From NCBI GenBank assembly GCA_017163975.1, contig JAFFSR010000218.1:6017501-6081500 (forward strand): a stretch of DNA of 64,000 nt, given 5' to 3'. The notes beneath the pieces are model-generated. The model made no database searches. It was not told where the DNA came from and saw only the letters and a program-made list of their open reading frames with translations. How positions within the stretch are numbered: the stretch's first letter is position 1; each line of letters starts with the position of its first letter. Made by a program: the position numbers and the translations under genes. Source of the stretch: Anastatus disparis. Lineage: Eukaryota; Arthropoda; Insecta; Hymenoptera; Eupelmidae. Below are positions 1-14,603 of the stretch, piece after piece.

Positions 1-177
1 AATCATTTTTAAAATACAATATATTAAATTATAAGTATATTAAAAATCAAAACAGAATGTTTTAAAATATCATTAATTTTATCAAATCAATTAACTCCAT
101 TAGAATTTTGAATATTCATTTTTAGTTATTGCTCAACAAAAAATAAGAACGAACTAAAAACAAAGTATAACATTTAC

Positions 178-3100
178 CTTCATATCTTTGTTATGCCAGA
201 GCGAATAGATGATTTGTAGCGATCGATGCCGGCTTGTAAGAACAGCCATCATAGACTCGTGGCCGCGCATCATTGTGTTCAGCACCTCGGCCTCCGACAT
301 CTCAGCGAACACTCCCATTTGCGCGTAATCCAGCGACGTCTGACCAGAATAATTTTTCTTTAAGCAAATTATTAATACGTAATTAATCGATGCTTTGATA
401 CGTCCTAATAATAAACGTAATCTATTCTATTCTATTTATAAATCGCAAGAAGAATGTTTTTTTGAGTAGGTTGAATGTATAATAAAAATTTCATTGTCTA
501 ACTGCTTATAAATTGTAACATATTTAATCAAGCAAATAGTAATAGAGTATTAAAAATTAAAAAATTAAAACAGGAAGTCGTAAATAAGTATAAATATTTG
601 TTATACAATAATCATGTATACAAATTTCTATTTGAGAAATTTTATTTATAATTATGTTTTAAATAGCATTTTTTCAAGTTTCATGAACGTAAAGTGATAT
701 TACTGCTAATTATCAATTTGCATTTTCCAAATCTATTTTTATTTTATCAATGCGAAGGACAGCGTTTAAAGTCAATGTTTATGAGTAATTATTTCTACTG
801 TATTATTATACTCATTAAAACACTGTTTTCCTTCTTCAAATTATTTAGTGTTCTCATGTTAAGATATTTATATAATAATTCTCAAAAGACCTACCGGTAG
901 GAACGAATCGACATCTAATCCATAAGGTTTATCCGCTGTCATCGAAATGAATTCATCGTTATTTTTTTCCTGCGTTTCTTGCATTTGTACCGATGGCTTT
1001 AACTGTGCAACACGTATTTCAGTTTTCGGACTCGGTGCTACTTGAGCTTTGTTAATTGGTGGCCTTCGCGCGATCGAAGATGTGCCGTTACTGTTGTGAT
1101 GATTACGTGCTGATAACGGCGGCGTTGACGATGCAATGAAATTACGATGACCCGAACGCGTCGACGCTGTGTTTGGCCTATTGAGCTGAGGATCCGATGG
1201 ACTGTGTTTCAAACTGTGAATTCTGGAAAAATAAAAATTTGTTTTTTTTTAAATCACATTTTGTTTTAGTTGTCTATATTTTCAAGCTGCTTATTAAGTC
1301 ACATACGAGTTTTAAAAATTTGCTAAAAGTTTTTTAATGAACTCTATAATTATTTTTACTTTTTATTTTCTTTGAAACGTGATGAAATTATACTCTTATA
1401 GATTTATCAGTAATTATAAATTTTCAAATAAATAAATAATTCAGATTTATTTGAAAGAATTTCAAGAATATTTTGGGATTAAGGAAAAATTAACGAAATA
1501 TTTACTAAACAAAATTCAAGACTTTTATAAAACCATCAGTATTTTTAATGATTTCTAAATAATGTATATTTTCAAGCATCAATAATTATAGAGATTCTAA
1601 TATTTTATTTCGACATAAAAAAAAAGAAAGTATAAAAATTTTATCTTTAATCACTAATCACTATTATCTTGAAATTATCAACTATTCGTAATTCTTTTGT
1701 TTTCTCGTGAAATTTAAAGTTCAAAGATAATATTTATTTTTATATGTTTTAAATCATTGAAAGTTAATGCCTTTATTGTCCAATAATATTTCCTCATGAA
1801 TTCAAAAGAAAAATATTGATGATATCTTTACTACTAATACTCTATGAAAGAAAAACTTGAGTCATTCATGTCATAGCGTGGGAGTATTAAATACTTATCA
1901 ATGCTGACTCAAACAGGTGCTTCAGAGATTTTGACATCTACCTGTTCTTATTCTATAATCTATTTTACATTGATATAAAATTCAAGCATGACATAAAATC
2001 TTTAAATAAATTAAATTAAATTTTATCTTTTTAGGAAAGAAATTTTTTCCGTTATATTATTAATTCTGGAAAATTAGTTATCTTCAAAAGTATATTTTAT
2101 ATCCATATTAAATAATACTCACTTAACAGGGAAATCGCTCTCGTAACCCTGTTCTCCATCCTTACAACTACTTTGCCTCTTAAGCAAATGTTTTGGATAA
2201 TCAGGACTATTCGCCCTGCTTTTTAATTTGCCATCATCCATAACCGGCGAAACAGCGGCCATTGGTGCATTTCGAGGCGTTAACGTTGTGTTTGCTCTCT
2301 GTGGTCCCAAAGGTTTTATAAGCGAAGGTGCGTTACTACCGGAACGCTTACCTATATTGGATAAATTCGACGTTGAACCTGATAGATTCTGTCTTAACGG
2401 CGGAACTGGAGCTAAATTTTTCGAGTTTTTACTATTCGCTTGTAGATTCGCTCTGCAAAACAAAATAAATCATTAGTAAAATTAAATAAAATTTATGAAT
2501 ATATTACATTAAATTTTATTTCAATTTCTTTTTACCTAATCTGACTTGTCGACGATATTGGAGTAATCGGACTCCTTTGTATCAGTGGTGTCGATTTAAT
2601 CGGATGCACTCTAACAGGCATTGGTTTAGGTATAGTAGTCGTGCTAATAGGCGGTGATGTCGATGACAGATTATTTTCGTTGTCCTCTGTATCGACACTC
2701 AACAGACTTGACATCGAATTTGATAGGCTACGTATTATTTGTGGCTGCAATGGCTCTGGAAAAGCGTGGCCGAATGGTTCGATGTGAGCTTCGAATAATT
2801 TATTGTTTTATTTTTTTTTTGTTTTTTTCAGAATATATTAAATAGGTGGACAATGTTTATGATGATTATTTTTTTTAATAATGATTTGAAAATAACATCA
2901 AAGTTAGAAAATTTGTACTTTTAATTAAAGTTGTATTAATGACAATTAATAAACATAAAATAAGACATTTAAATTTATGTATAACAGTTATTAACTGTGA
3001 AGTTTTATTAAAAAGTAGTTAAATATAAGCGTGCTTATTGTTTATGAGCCTTTTTATAATGATTGGAGTTATGGCGTATATACTTTCACTTCCGACTTCG

Positions 3101-6100
3101 TCAATAGCTTGGGAATATAAAGTTTATACTTCATATTGTTAACAATACAAATTATGTTTCATCAAAACGGTGCCAACCCCTTGATGATGTGAAAAATTTC
3201 ATAATTATTTTGAACTTTTGAACTTACGAAAAATAAGGAAAATATTTTTTCAATTTTCATAAGTAATAAAAAGCTAGAAAATTTTTATAATAAAGTTACT
3301 TTCATTATAAATTCAGAATGCATGTTTTATATTTTTTTTTTCAAATAAAAATAAAAATTTTCAAGAAATTGAAAAATTAAGGTAGTAAGAAACAATTACA
3401 AATTAATTATTAAATAAAAATTTTAAATAATAAAAATCGACAACTGCAAAAAAAATTAAACTAAAAAAAATTCAGTTTTTGTTATGCATTCTGAATCATC
3501 TGAATTATAAAAAAATGAATGAAAACGAAGCCGAAATAAAATACAGTGATTTGGCAGATATAAAAAAGGCCGCATAATAAGCGAATGAAGAAAGAATTAT
3601 CGATAATTATTATTACCTGGCTCCTCGGGAGGCTCCGGGAAAGCCTCTGGCGGCGGTGGCGGGGTGCGAGTTACTGAAACATATCGTGCACAGCGCATGC
3701 TCACTCATGGAAATCTCACTAACATCAAATATCCGATCTTAACATGACTTTTAATTTTTTTAGTTTTTAATTTTCCATAAATCTACTTTTACTATGAAAA
3801 TTTTTTTTTTGAAATCTAAAAATTTCTAAACAAGACAAGAGAAAATGTTGCACAATCAACTTTGAACATTGAATGTTGTTTAAAACGTTTTTAATTAGTA
3901 GTAGTTCATGCTGTTTCATTTGCATAAATCGAATTTTCTAATAATATTGTGATTGAAAAAAAAAATCAATGATAAGATCAAATACGTCTATTTCTTAGCG
4001 ATAATTATTTCTTTTATTTTTACAGAAGATTTTGAATTAAACACAATAGAATTGCAATGCGAAAATGAACACGTGAGTGTTTTTGTGCGAAAACTAAAAC
4101 TAGTTTTAGATAAAAATTAATTCAATGCAGTTTCTCTAGGTCTACTTACGTGATCGCGTAGGTTGGAAGACGTCCCTATATTCGGTAATATTCGGAATAT
4201 CGAAATTAGAATCATCTTCGGGATCTGTGCTGGATTTATCTTCTTCGATCGTTTTTACGTCCATTCTAAAAAATAATAAAATCTCATTACTATAGAAAGA
4301 GACTTTAATTTTTATAATAACATCTGATTTTTATTTTCAAACTGATGTTACTTAAGAATATTTTAAAATAATTTTACTAACGTATGTTTTTTCAGACTTG
4401 CAGGTCGTTCCTTAGAAAAACTCTTCCTTAAAGAATTTCCATAGGCAAATGGCGAGGCCATCGTATCAGTACCTAAAGGCGACGTCTTCTTCAAATCACA
4501 TACATATAAAACAATATTGGAAGCATGGAAACCCGCACCGATCTGTATTAAGTAAAAAAGAAAAAAAAACATTAAGTCAATATTTCTTAAACTGTTAAAT
4601 ATTTATTAAAAAAATAATCCATTTAAAATTCACCAATTGATTTTGGGCAATAGCTATATCTTGTATCTTTCCCCAGCCTACTGGAACAGTATCAAAAGTT
4701 CGCGCCGGCTCCCAACCGTAAACTTTCAAAATATCGTTACAACCAGCGAAAAGGCATTCACCACCATGACTAAAGAATATACATCTGCAAAAAAAAAAAT
4801 GTATTCATTAAACATCATGACATTTTACTTATCAACGAAATTATTTTTTAAAAAGGAAAAAAAAAATTTATGTTTTTCAATTTATTTTACCTGACTGGTG
4901 CTCCGTTACTTTGTTCAGTGGAAGAAACAAGTTGAAAGGATTCCAAATCCCAAAAGTGTACAACGCGATCCGAACTACCACTAGCTAATAAAAATTCGTG
5001 CGGGTGAAATTGGACACACGTTGCTGGTCCTTTATGATCCGTAAATTCTTTTAATTGTCTACCCGCTCTTAATTCCCATAGCTAAAATTAAAATAATTTT
5101 TTACATTCATTAATATTCTATTTCTTTTCTTATTAATTCTTCGATTTTTATCATTAGATTAATAACTTACTTTCACTGTTCCTTCTTCACCAGCACTGGC
5201 AATCCATTGGCCATCTGGACTGAATTTTAAATTGTTAACCATCCTATCATGGCCTTTATATGTGAAAATACAACCCTTCCTTCTAAGATCCCATAATTTA
5301 ATAGATGTGTCTAAGCTACCCGATGCCAATAATTCGCCATAAGGATGAAAGTCCATACAACGAATACCTAATTTGTGACCAGTGAGAGCACGTGCCAATT
5401 TTGCATGTTCTAAGTCCCAAATTTTTAATGCTCCGGTTTGTGAGCCTGCACATACCAAATCTTCTGTTTGACCGAATCGAACACATTCTATTGGTGTTGT
5501 ATGGCCACTTAGGCTCTGTAAAGATAATAAAAAATATCTTAATGATAACAGAACTAAATTTATAAATTATTATTATTATTTAATTATCAAAATTAATCAT
5601 TTAATATATTAATTATGTTAATTATATTCTATAAAATATTACAAACCATAATACAATTGTGCTTCCCAACTGCCCATAAGTTCACTTTTTTGTCATCACC
5701 ACCAGTAACCAAAACTCTTCCTGATTTGTGTCCTAATGACAGGCAGTTGACGTTTGAAGAATGGGCAACAAAATCCTCTGTAAATAAATGTAAAATAAAT
5801 TAATGATCAATAAGAAGTATTTAGTTGCATATAAGATTAACAGAAATTCAGACTGCACTACTTTATTTACATTAAATACAAATGACAACTTGAAAGACCT
5901 GTTATGATGCAACAGCAGACTTTTCAAACATTGCAGGATTTTAACGCTAAATTGAGTAACAAATACTTGACTACATTATCAGGTAATAAGAAACTGCATA
6001 TAAACAATTGGTAAAGCAAAAAAGTTTTTTTTTGAAATGTTGAACAATTTGATAAAAAAAGAGTAAAAAAGCATCTTATAATTAAAAATTATAAATAAAC

Positions 6101-8873
6101 AATAATAATTAGTTACTGTGATATTTTATATTATTCTGTTTATTATTAAACACATGTTAAGAAGAAAGTATCAGAACTTTTTTAAAATTTCTGAAATGAA
6201 ATCAAACCATTTGTACTTTCAATAATCAATATGAAAAAATGCAAAATATATCAAATAAATAATTATGAAATTCAAGATGTTATTTATACACGAAGAGGAA
6301 ATTTGATAAACTTTCTGTTTAAGTAAAAGGTAAGTAATGTATATCATGATATCTAAAGAGCTACTTTCTAAAAAGTTTAAATACACTAAATACCCACATA
6401 ATTTACTGTATAATTTTACAATAGTAAGCATTGTAATGTCCAACTATTGAGCAATCTTCTATTTTTTTTCTTATTTACCCACATGACAAATGATTCTTAT
6501 GTAAACAGCAAATAGAAAAAAAAAATTAACATTTTAAAGTTCCAAAGTAAACAAAAGATGTTTCAATAAAATATTGTATTTAAACTAAATTGAAGTTTTC
6601 GTATATTTCCATAAACAAAGTCAAATAATTTGTATGCAGTGCATACCATTAATTGAAGTAACATTCACTTAAAATTCATAAAAAATATAATGAAATTTTT
6701 AATGACAAAGACAAAATAAATTACAACTTTATTCAGTAAAAAAAGGAAACTATCAATTTAAGCATTCGTACACTTATATTTATTATTTAAGAAGTTAGTA
6801 TTTTTTTATGCAAATTATCAAACCAGTAGTTTGAATCTTTTAATAAAAAATAAATAAATAATTTTCAAAAGTATGTACAAATAAAACGGTTCACTACACA
6901 TACAAGTTTTACAAAAAAAGCATCTAATAATAGTCCAAGCAATCTCGCACCTGGCATTAGAATTTGCATTAGATAAAAACAAGCCAAAACATCTTGACTT
7001 GCAAATCTAACATTTCAAAAAGAAAATAAAATTTACTTTGACATGTATGCATTTGAAAAAAATGAACAAAAAAATAAAATAAAGTTGAGTCTATTTTGAA
7101 TTAAGCGGATTATAAATAAAGTTATTTTAATACAATAATCTTTAGTAATTACATTAGAGATAAAGAATAAATTCTAGAAAAAACATAAATTCTTAAATTT
7201 ATCATATTACAAATATAATATTAATCCTTTACTCTTATTACAAATATATTTGTCATTTATATAATCCAATATAAAAATTAGATTTTACAATTTGCATAAC
7301 TTTCTATCAAACGTATTAAAGGATAAATGTGTGTAAATATTAATTGAGAAATCACTCGACAAATAAGAATTAAGAAATAAGAAGATTTTCTTATTTGAAT
7401 CAACTTATAAAAGTATTGTGTTTTCGATGAGTCAAAATTGATAAGTGGTATAGAACTTATAATCCTTGAAAGTATTACTATAAGACCATAAAAGAAAAAG
7501 AAGAGAAAAAAAATATGATTACAATCTCTTGTTTCGCGATGAGTACAAAAAAAAATTAAAAAGGAAGCCTCCTTCCTAAGCCAAAGTTAACATTGAAAAT
7601 TTCTTTATCATAGTTAATATTGACAATTTTTATGGCAATCTGTTTAGTTTAGTATCACATATTTAACTAAGATTTCCTATTAAGATTTGATGTTTGCAAT
7701 AAAAATTAGAAATAAGAAAACAAGTTATTACCTATCTTTTATTAAACATTAATTTTTTACGATTATAAAATTAATGTTTACAGTTAAAGTTTTAAAATAG
7801 AAAGATTTGCAATACTCATTAAATAGTTTCAATACTGAATAAGTAATTGATAACAAAATATGCAGAAGAAAGATAAATTTCCTGTTATTTCCAATAATTT
7901 TATTTTTCCATTTATACATTGAAACTTTATTTTTAATTAACATCAAACGCTTTCAATTAGCTGCATGAAATCTCTTTTAACATAAAGCTAATATATCATT
8001 ATTATCAAGCAATTACGATTAGTCATAAATTTTTATTAATCTACTTTGTTCAGGCAATTTGAATGCATTAAGAAAAAAAAAAAAATTATTTAACATGCAA
8101 AATTTTATGCACATCAAAATTAAACTGTTTAAAAAAACCATGTAACTTTTAAAATATCGTCACTATGTGTTACACAACACCAATCGTCAACAAACAAAAC
8201 ATTACTTTAAAAGGAACAAAAATAAAAAGCAATAATAATGAAGACATTAATAATGGAAATTTATTGTAAAATATCGTTCTAACCCAGATCAAACATTCCC
8301 TTATCAGTCCCTTTAAACGACTTCCTATTGAAAATACATCGACCTCGTCGTCACTTATCATAAACAAACCTCTAGAACAAAAGTTACCACGTACAATATA
8401 TATTAAAAAAAAAAGAGAGGAAAAGAAAGAGAAAGAGTAAGATAGATGAATCGATCGTTGAGGGTAGACACAATGTGCCATACGACACATACATACTATA
8501 TATATACACGACCGAAAAAAAAGGAGCAAGCGAGAAAGAAAGAGAGAAAGAGGAGAGAGAGAGAAAGAAACTAACCCAAAAACCGTTAACCTATTCCCTA
8601 TAAAAGCAAATTTGATTATCAACAAAAACCTAATGATTCTTAACCTTTTTGTTATAAATAACAATAAAAATGATCAATCGTCAAATGTCTAAATAAACAA
8701 TCAAAAGAAAATCGTAACAAAACATATACAAATAATAATCGAACGGACTCGTGTCAAATACAGAAAAAAAACGTAAACTTAAACTGTACAATCAGGTATA
8801 TAAAGTTTGAAATTAAAAAAAAATATTCTATTAACGTACGGAGTTTCCAGGATCTTCTCGTAGACGAAGCCAT
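178..8873 (-). CDS. KATNB1: Katanin p80 WD40 subunit B1, 3' end outside window
   Basis: Regulatory and targeting subunit of the microtubule-severing enzyme katanin, which brings the p60 AAA ATPase to centrosomes and spindle poles. Exons (minus strand order): 8840-8873, 5647-5777, 5171-5515, 4891-5081, 4634-4784, 4382-4542, 4150-4265, 3617-3673, 2536-2755, 2123-2452, 895-1222, 178-339. All junctions are canonical and keep one frame, giving 742 residues so far. The start is fixed by the 34-nt first exon, which reads [11 protein letters not shown] and joins in phase to [12 protein letters not shown]. Residues 1 to about 300 form the WD40 propeller ([29 protein letters not shown]). A Ser/Pro-rich linker follows, including a proline run [15 protein letters not shown] in the 57-nt exon. 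The con80 domain that binds p60 begins in the last visible exon ([16 protein letters not shown]), so roughly 100 residues are missing to the left. Intron 1 is 3.06 kb, far longer than the others. Confidence 0.95.
5778..8839 (-). other. Large first intron of KATNB1
   Basis: AT-rich intron of about 3 kb between the tiny first coding exon and the first WD40 exon. No coding exon, RNA gene or recognisable transposon is visible. A purine-rich tract (GAAAGAGAGAAAGAGG type) lies at about 8400-8575, close to the first exon. Confidence 0.7.
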
Positions 8874-10648
8874 TCGTGTCTTCTGTCTAAGGAGTACTTT
8901 GACTCCTTAATTAAACACTCCACTATTATAACTATTATTTTTTTTTTCTTGTTGTTTTGAGAAACGGGGAAAAAAAAGATACAAATACACAACTGTACAC
9001 GTATTGGCCTCACTTATACTCCGCAAAGGTATAGGTACTTATTTGGCAGTAACAACAATTCCAAGTCTCGGCTCTGCTCTGCTGCGCTGCTGCTTTTTCT
9101 TAGCCGAGTCCTCCGCGCGGCGCAGCATCTTTTTACTCTTGAAATCACCTTTAATTTTTTTTTTAACTTCACTTTGATCAACTTTTATCTATTTTTTTAA
9201 CTATACACTTAATCATTTGGAATCACATAAAGATAAACGCGTTCGCGTGTACGTTATTACTTTTTCATTTCAATTTTTTAGTATATATATATATATGTAT
9301 AAAAAAAATGGGATATAGACGCGAGTCGAGTTGCAGCACACTAACTGAGAGACCAAAATCTTTTTCTATATGTGCAACGTCGTTTACTTCAACCGTCCCA
9401 CTCTATACCACTCTTTTTCCCCTCTCTTCTACCGTTTCTCTCCTTTTTTTTTTATTTTTTCTTTCTTTTTGGAGTGTGTGACAAGAGTCTCTCTCTCCAA
9501 AGGAGTCTGTTGTACACCTTTTTAAGAGAGGAGGCACAGCACATATATAAAATAAAAACGTATGTGTACCAAGAGAGAGAAAGAGACACTTTGATGATGT
9601 GTTGGGTGCTTTGACGTTAGTCGTGGGACCTTGAAATCGTACGTTATATTTATTTCGAGAGACTCGAGACTATATACCGTACTAATGCAAAAGTCGATGA
9701 TATGAGAAATCGAAGTCTCGAGGATTTGAAATTGTTTAGTGCACGATCTTAGTTCTTTCTATCTTTTTTCTTTTTTTAATTCTTTTTTCGACGATTTTTT
9801 TAAGGCGAAGAGAAGAAACATGTTTGAAATTCGGCGAAACGAATACTACTCGAGTTCTTAGAGTTTAGATATTTTTATGACCTGGAAATGTAAATGATAT
9901 ATTTTTATTTGATATGTTAATAATAAGAAAATTATATTTAGTTTTTTAATTATTTGTTCATAAAAATTGAATTTTTTAAAAAATATAAATTTTTTTATAT
10001 TTAGAAAGTTTTTGAATTGAAACAGAATCTAGCCATTGCTAAAAATAAAATTGTAAATATTAAAAACTTGTAAAGCCTTTTAATTTTTAAAAGCTTGTTT
10101 TATCAAATCATTCACTGATTTACAATAATTACGTGAATGAAATAAATATTAATAATTGATTCTATAAATACTTTTATAACAAAATTATTAATTTATCAAT
10201 TTTATTTTTTTTCAAAATTCCAATGAAAAAAATAAAAAAGAATCAATACAAATAGTTAAAAATCAAATTTTTAAACTAACAAACTAAAATTTGTTGAAAA
10301 TCTAAAATTTTTTTATACAAAAGATATTCAAATTATTTTTATTTATTTAAAAACATTGAAATATTAAAAAAAAAAAAATTCACAGTAGCTTATCTCAGAA
10401 CCGATAATAAGTCCTGTTATTTATGTGCGCATATAACATTTTTATTACATTTATAGGTTATGCAAATGCTTTCGGCTGCGATTGCGTTTTTTACGCATAG
10501 GTCAGCGAATATACATGGAACCAGCTGATTTCAGTTGACAGCTGATCATCGGCTTCATAACAATAATTACCTGTTATATACATGTGCCATCGTAGACATT
10601 ATGAATAAATTATAAATAGATATTTTGTTTAACGTTAATTTTACAATA
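8874..10648. promoter_or_regulatory. Divergent promoter region between KATNB1 and the UPF0598 gene
   Basis: The two start codons face away from each other across 1.8 kb. A local GC-rich patch at about 9065-9130 is the likely transcription start region or 5' leader of KATNB1. Polypyrimidine and GA-rich tracts (CTCTCTCTCC near 9490, GAGAGAGAAAGAGA near 9570) resemble the GAGA-type sites common in insect promoters. CAGCTG boxes occur twice near 10520-10545, upstream of the UPF0598 gene. The start sites themselves are inferred. Confidence 0.45.
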
Positions 10649-11515
10649 ATGTTGATGTCAAATAATATTTCGTTAAATATATTTCGTTATATTAAGAAAA
10701 ATAATTTCAGATGTTGTTGTAGTTACATACAGGGCCAAAGTCCAGAGCCCAAAATTCGAGAATACTTTTATTACATAGATCATCAAGGAATGGTAAGTCT
10801 ACAATTTATATAATTTGAAAATAAAATAATTAAAATATTACTAATGTTAATAAAAATTTTTAGCTTTTCCTAGATGATACAAAAATAAAAAATTTCACAT
10901 CTTGTTTTAAAGGTAATAAATATTTTTTTGTTTACTGATTATTTATTTTACATATTGTTTTTATCAATTTATTTCTTTTAGATAAAAAATTCCTGGCATT
11001 TTTTTTCAAAAGATTAAAAAAAAACAATACCAATAGGTATGAAGACTTTCCATTTTTATCGTTGTGTGGCAAAGAACGTAATTATGTCAGGTGTGATGAT
11101 CTTCCTATAGTTTTTACTCATATAATACAAAAAGAAAATAAGGAAAATGGTGAAATGGAAAATCATTTTAGTTACAATCATGCCCAAGAATTGTTATCGG
11201 TAAGTAAGAATGAACTAAATTTATGATTACTATCTCATTTTTATACTGAAATGAAACTTTAAACATTTTTAGGTGCCGTTTGAGCCAAGTAAAGTTATTA
11301 TGAGTGTGCAAACTGGACGTGTATATCATCCAGCTCCAGAAATCATTGGTGGAGTTGGTCTTGTTAAATCAAGCTTAGCTATTGAGTTTAGCGCATTTTT
11401 TAACTTTGAGAAAGGTGAAGAAAATGGTCCAACTCATTTTCAATGGCGAGGCAAAGAGTATAAAATAGATACTGAATGGTATAAAGATAAAATGCCAATT
11501 GGACACCAAATATGA
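10649..11515 (+). CDS. UPF0598 family protein (C8orf82-like)
   Basis: Conserved animal protein of unknown function, called C8orf82 in humans and CG30010 in Drosophila. Exons 10649-10792, 10864-10912, 10982-11199 and 11273-11515 join in frame to 217 residues, close to the family length. Family signatures are the stretches QGQSPEPKIREYFYYIDHQG, LFLDDTKIKNFTSCFK, FPFLSLCGKERNYVRC, and the C-terminal GRVYHPAPEIIGGVGLVKS. The N-terminus is basic and free of acids (MLMSNNISLNIFRYIKKNNF), which would suit mitochondrial import, although this is an inference. A second Met lies two codons downstream. An AATAAA signal follows at about 11638. The gene is divergent from KATNB1 and convergent with AAMP. 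Confidence 0.93.
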
Positions 11516-12462
11516 AATTTGTAAAAATTGTTTAGTTTAATATTAAAATTGTATATTTGAACATAATTTATAAATTATGAACTGTAAATATGAATTTTTA
11601 CCAATGTAATTTCATATTTTTGATACTTGTTTATTTAAATAAAAGTTGTTGCATTAACCATTTGATTTATTAATTATTTTTATCAATAACATTGGTTTCC
11701 TTTTAAAAGAGTAAAGAATATTTAAAAATAGGGAAAATTATAAATTTTCATAAATTATTTCATGGATATGTAAAAAATTCAACTGTTTTTAGACTGGTTA
11801 TTTATATTTCTTTATTTAAACATTTACAACCAGCGTATATGTAAGTTATATTCTTAAAAAATTTATCTATAAACTTGTACAATTTTAAATCCAAAATTAG
11901 AGTATAGAATTTAAATAACAATAGTTACAAACTATAATTTTTGATAATCAATATCAGTGTAATCAAAACTAAAATAATAATCAATAGCAAAATTAAAAGA
12001 TTTGCAAACTATCTATAAATGTTTGCAAATAAGTCTTATAATCATCACTAGTTTTATTCCCTGATACTATTACAGGAATGTTTCAGGTGAAATATTTATA
12101 TTTGTAATATTTTTTACTCTATAACTATGAATAGAAAAACTGGCAGTTATTAGAATTATATTTTTTGAAAATTCCTGATACTTTTTAAGAACAAAAGTAA
12201 TGAATTTACTGAATATTATTTTAGTTTAACTAAAAGCTAAAAATTTCAAATTATATGCAAAAATTGTTAACAGTTAATTTGTTAGAGCTGTGATAAAATC
12301 GATTTCATAAATAAATAAAACAGTTTTAATATTTCAGTGCAAAATGTCAAACATTCGTTAAACATCGTAGATGTCATTTACTTTTTGAAGGATCAACTGA
12401 ATCAATCAATCCATAAAATGTTTTTCATTGATTTAAATATCTCATTTCAATTTTTAAAAAAA
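11516..12462. other. Convergent 3' flanks of the UPF0598 gene and AAMP
   Basis: AT-rich sequence between two stop codons that face each other. AATAAA at about 11638 serves the plus-strand gene. The minus-strand signal (TTTATT on plus) at about 11810 is a candidate for AAMP. No further gene is visible. Confidence 0.6.
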
Positions 12463-14603
12463 TCAAAATGCATCAATTTCGAAAATTCTTGCTGTGGCAT
12501 CATCAGACGTCGTTAAAGCTGTTTTACCATCCCTGAAAAAAAGCATAAATTTATTTAAATCAAATAAATAAATGTTGAATAATTTATAATTAAGATAAAT
12601 CAATATTACATATACTCACTTTGATAAATATATATCAAGAATATCGTCAGTGTGGCCTAAGAAAGTATGTGCACATTGACCCGATCTTGCATCAAAACAT
12701 CTTAATATTCCATCTAAACTTGCTGAAAATAAAAACGGCGAATTTTCTTTCCATACAAGCTTTGTTACTCCACTTCCTTGATCGATTCTATGTCTTAAAT
12801 TCTATATGATGAAAAAAATTTATTAATTATTTTTTTAAAAGTTTATCATCTAAGAACGTCAGTTTCAAGAGTTTAATTTTAACTTTTTATTAAAATTTGA
12901 ATAAAAAAATTTTGTTGTAACATGTTCAACAATATTTAAATAATTCTTAAAATAAAGTTAAAAATTTATAGATCTAATACATAAATAATTTATTGTCAAG
13001 AGAAAAAATACTTATATCAAGTACTAAGAACTTCTAATTATTTTAAGATAAAATGAATAAATACGCTTACTTTTCTTGCAACATCCCAAATAAAAATATC
13101 TCCATTAAGAGTTCCACTAGCAGCAATTTGTTGAGCTTCATCTTTCATGAAAGCAACAGATTCTACCCAGTTCCCTTTGGAATTGTTAGAGTCTGAAGCA
13201 TCTTCATTACTTTCACTTTCCATAGCTTCACTGTTAGTGCTTGAACCTTTTAAGTCTTGTAAAATTGTAATTATCTAAAAAGTGAAAATTTTATAATATA
13301 TTCAATTTTCTAAAAAACATAATAGAAAAATTTTTTTACCTTGCCAGTATTAGCAGCACTAACAATGGTTTTTCCATCAACTCCAGCTGATAAGATTAAA
13401 TTATTGTCTTTGTGACAATCCAGTGATGTGATTGCAGAAATATGACCCAAATTTGATGGAATCGTTGATGTAATTGTGCAGGATTTTAAATCTATTATAC
13501 GAATAATGCCATCTTCATATCCAACCACGAGCCTTTTTCCTGAAATAAATTAAAAATTAAAACAAAAATATTTTTAAAAAGTTAATTTTTAATTCTTTAT
13601 TGTTATTGGTTCTCCTAAAGTAGTGATGTCAGCCAACATTTTTTCAATATTAATTTTATTATTAAAAAGTTATTTTATTTTTCACATTATTTAAAATATA
13701 AAAAGCAATATTTACAATTAAACTATATACATGAAATATGAGAATTTTAAAAAATCTTCTGGGTGAAATTCTTTCATAAAAACGATTTATACAAACCATC
13801 AGGCATTAAACATGCTATTTCAGCTCGTTTTCCAAAACCTTGAACAATTTTACATTCTCCATCAGGGATTTTCCACATGTATACTTCTCCCTCGACAGAT
13901 GTAGCTAATAAAATATGTGCCATAGGATGCCAGCTCATCCACTGAAAAACAAAAAACTTAAACTTAACAGGTAAAACAGAAATATAAAATATCAATGTTT
14001 GTAATTACTACTTTTTTAAAAGATTTTAATACACTATTTTTTAATTATGACTCACTGTAGCGTCACCCATAGTGTAATCCCAAACAACAGTCTTATCAGA
14101 TGTTTTTCGAACTTGTATAAAACCATTCATATCACCAGTAGCTAGATAAACATCATCATGACTAAAATCAGCAAATATAACACTATCCTTATGATCTGTG
14201 CATTCAAGAATAATTTCACCAGTCCTAGAATCCCATACGTAAGCTTTGTCATCTTCACCTCCAGTAACTGCATATTTTGTATCTTTGCTTAAAGATCCAC
14301 AAAATACAGATGCTGCGATGATAAATAAAATATTATATAAAAATGTAGATATTAAATTTTATTAGATAAATTTAATTTAATATTACCTATATGTTTTTCA
14401 AAAATGCAAACTGCGTCTTCTCTTTCCATTGCCTCAACAATTAGCTCTTCTTCAGCCATTTGCTCTCCTCCTTCCTCAGCATCTTCATCAACTTCATAAG
14501 ATTCCAAAATTTCAATATCTCCATCTGGTTCTAACTCATCATCAATTTCTTCTACTTCTTCCTCCATGTAAGGAGACGCTGGTGGTGTCTCTCGTTGACC
14601 CAT
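12463..14603 (-). CDS. AAMP: Angio-associated migratory cell protein, WD40 repeat
   Basis: Cytosolic WD40 scaffold of the conserved AAMP family, linked to cell migration and, through its yeast relative Sqt1, to ribosomal protein loading. Exons (minus order): 14387-14603, 14056-14312, 13797-13941, 13340-13539, 13071-13274, 12620-12801, 12463-12532. All phases agree and give 424 residues (human AAMP has 434). The first 50 residues are strongly acidic (EEEVEEIDDELEPDGDIEI), as in the family. WD40 signatures include ASVFCGS, WMSWHPMAHILLATS, MPDGKRLVVGYEDGIIRI and SAGVDGKTIVSAANTGK, and it ends TTSDDATARIFEIDAF. A serine/acid insert (ESESNEDASDSNNSKGN) lies between late blades. Start and stop are unambiguous. 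Confidence 0.96.

Noticed and set aside
3310..3497. ATTCAGAATGCAT / ATGCATTCTGAAT pair as termini of a small element in a KATNB1 intron
   Set aside because: The 13-bp arms lie in very AT-rich DNA with no further match and no target duplication.
8170..8664. 164-residue minus-strand open frame
   Set aside because: It is the complement of a purine-rich tract giving Ser/Leu/Phe runs, lies inside KATNB1 intron 1, and has no domain-like features.
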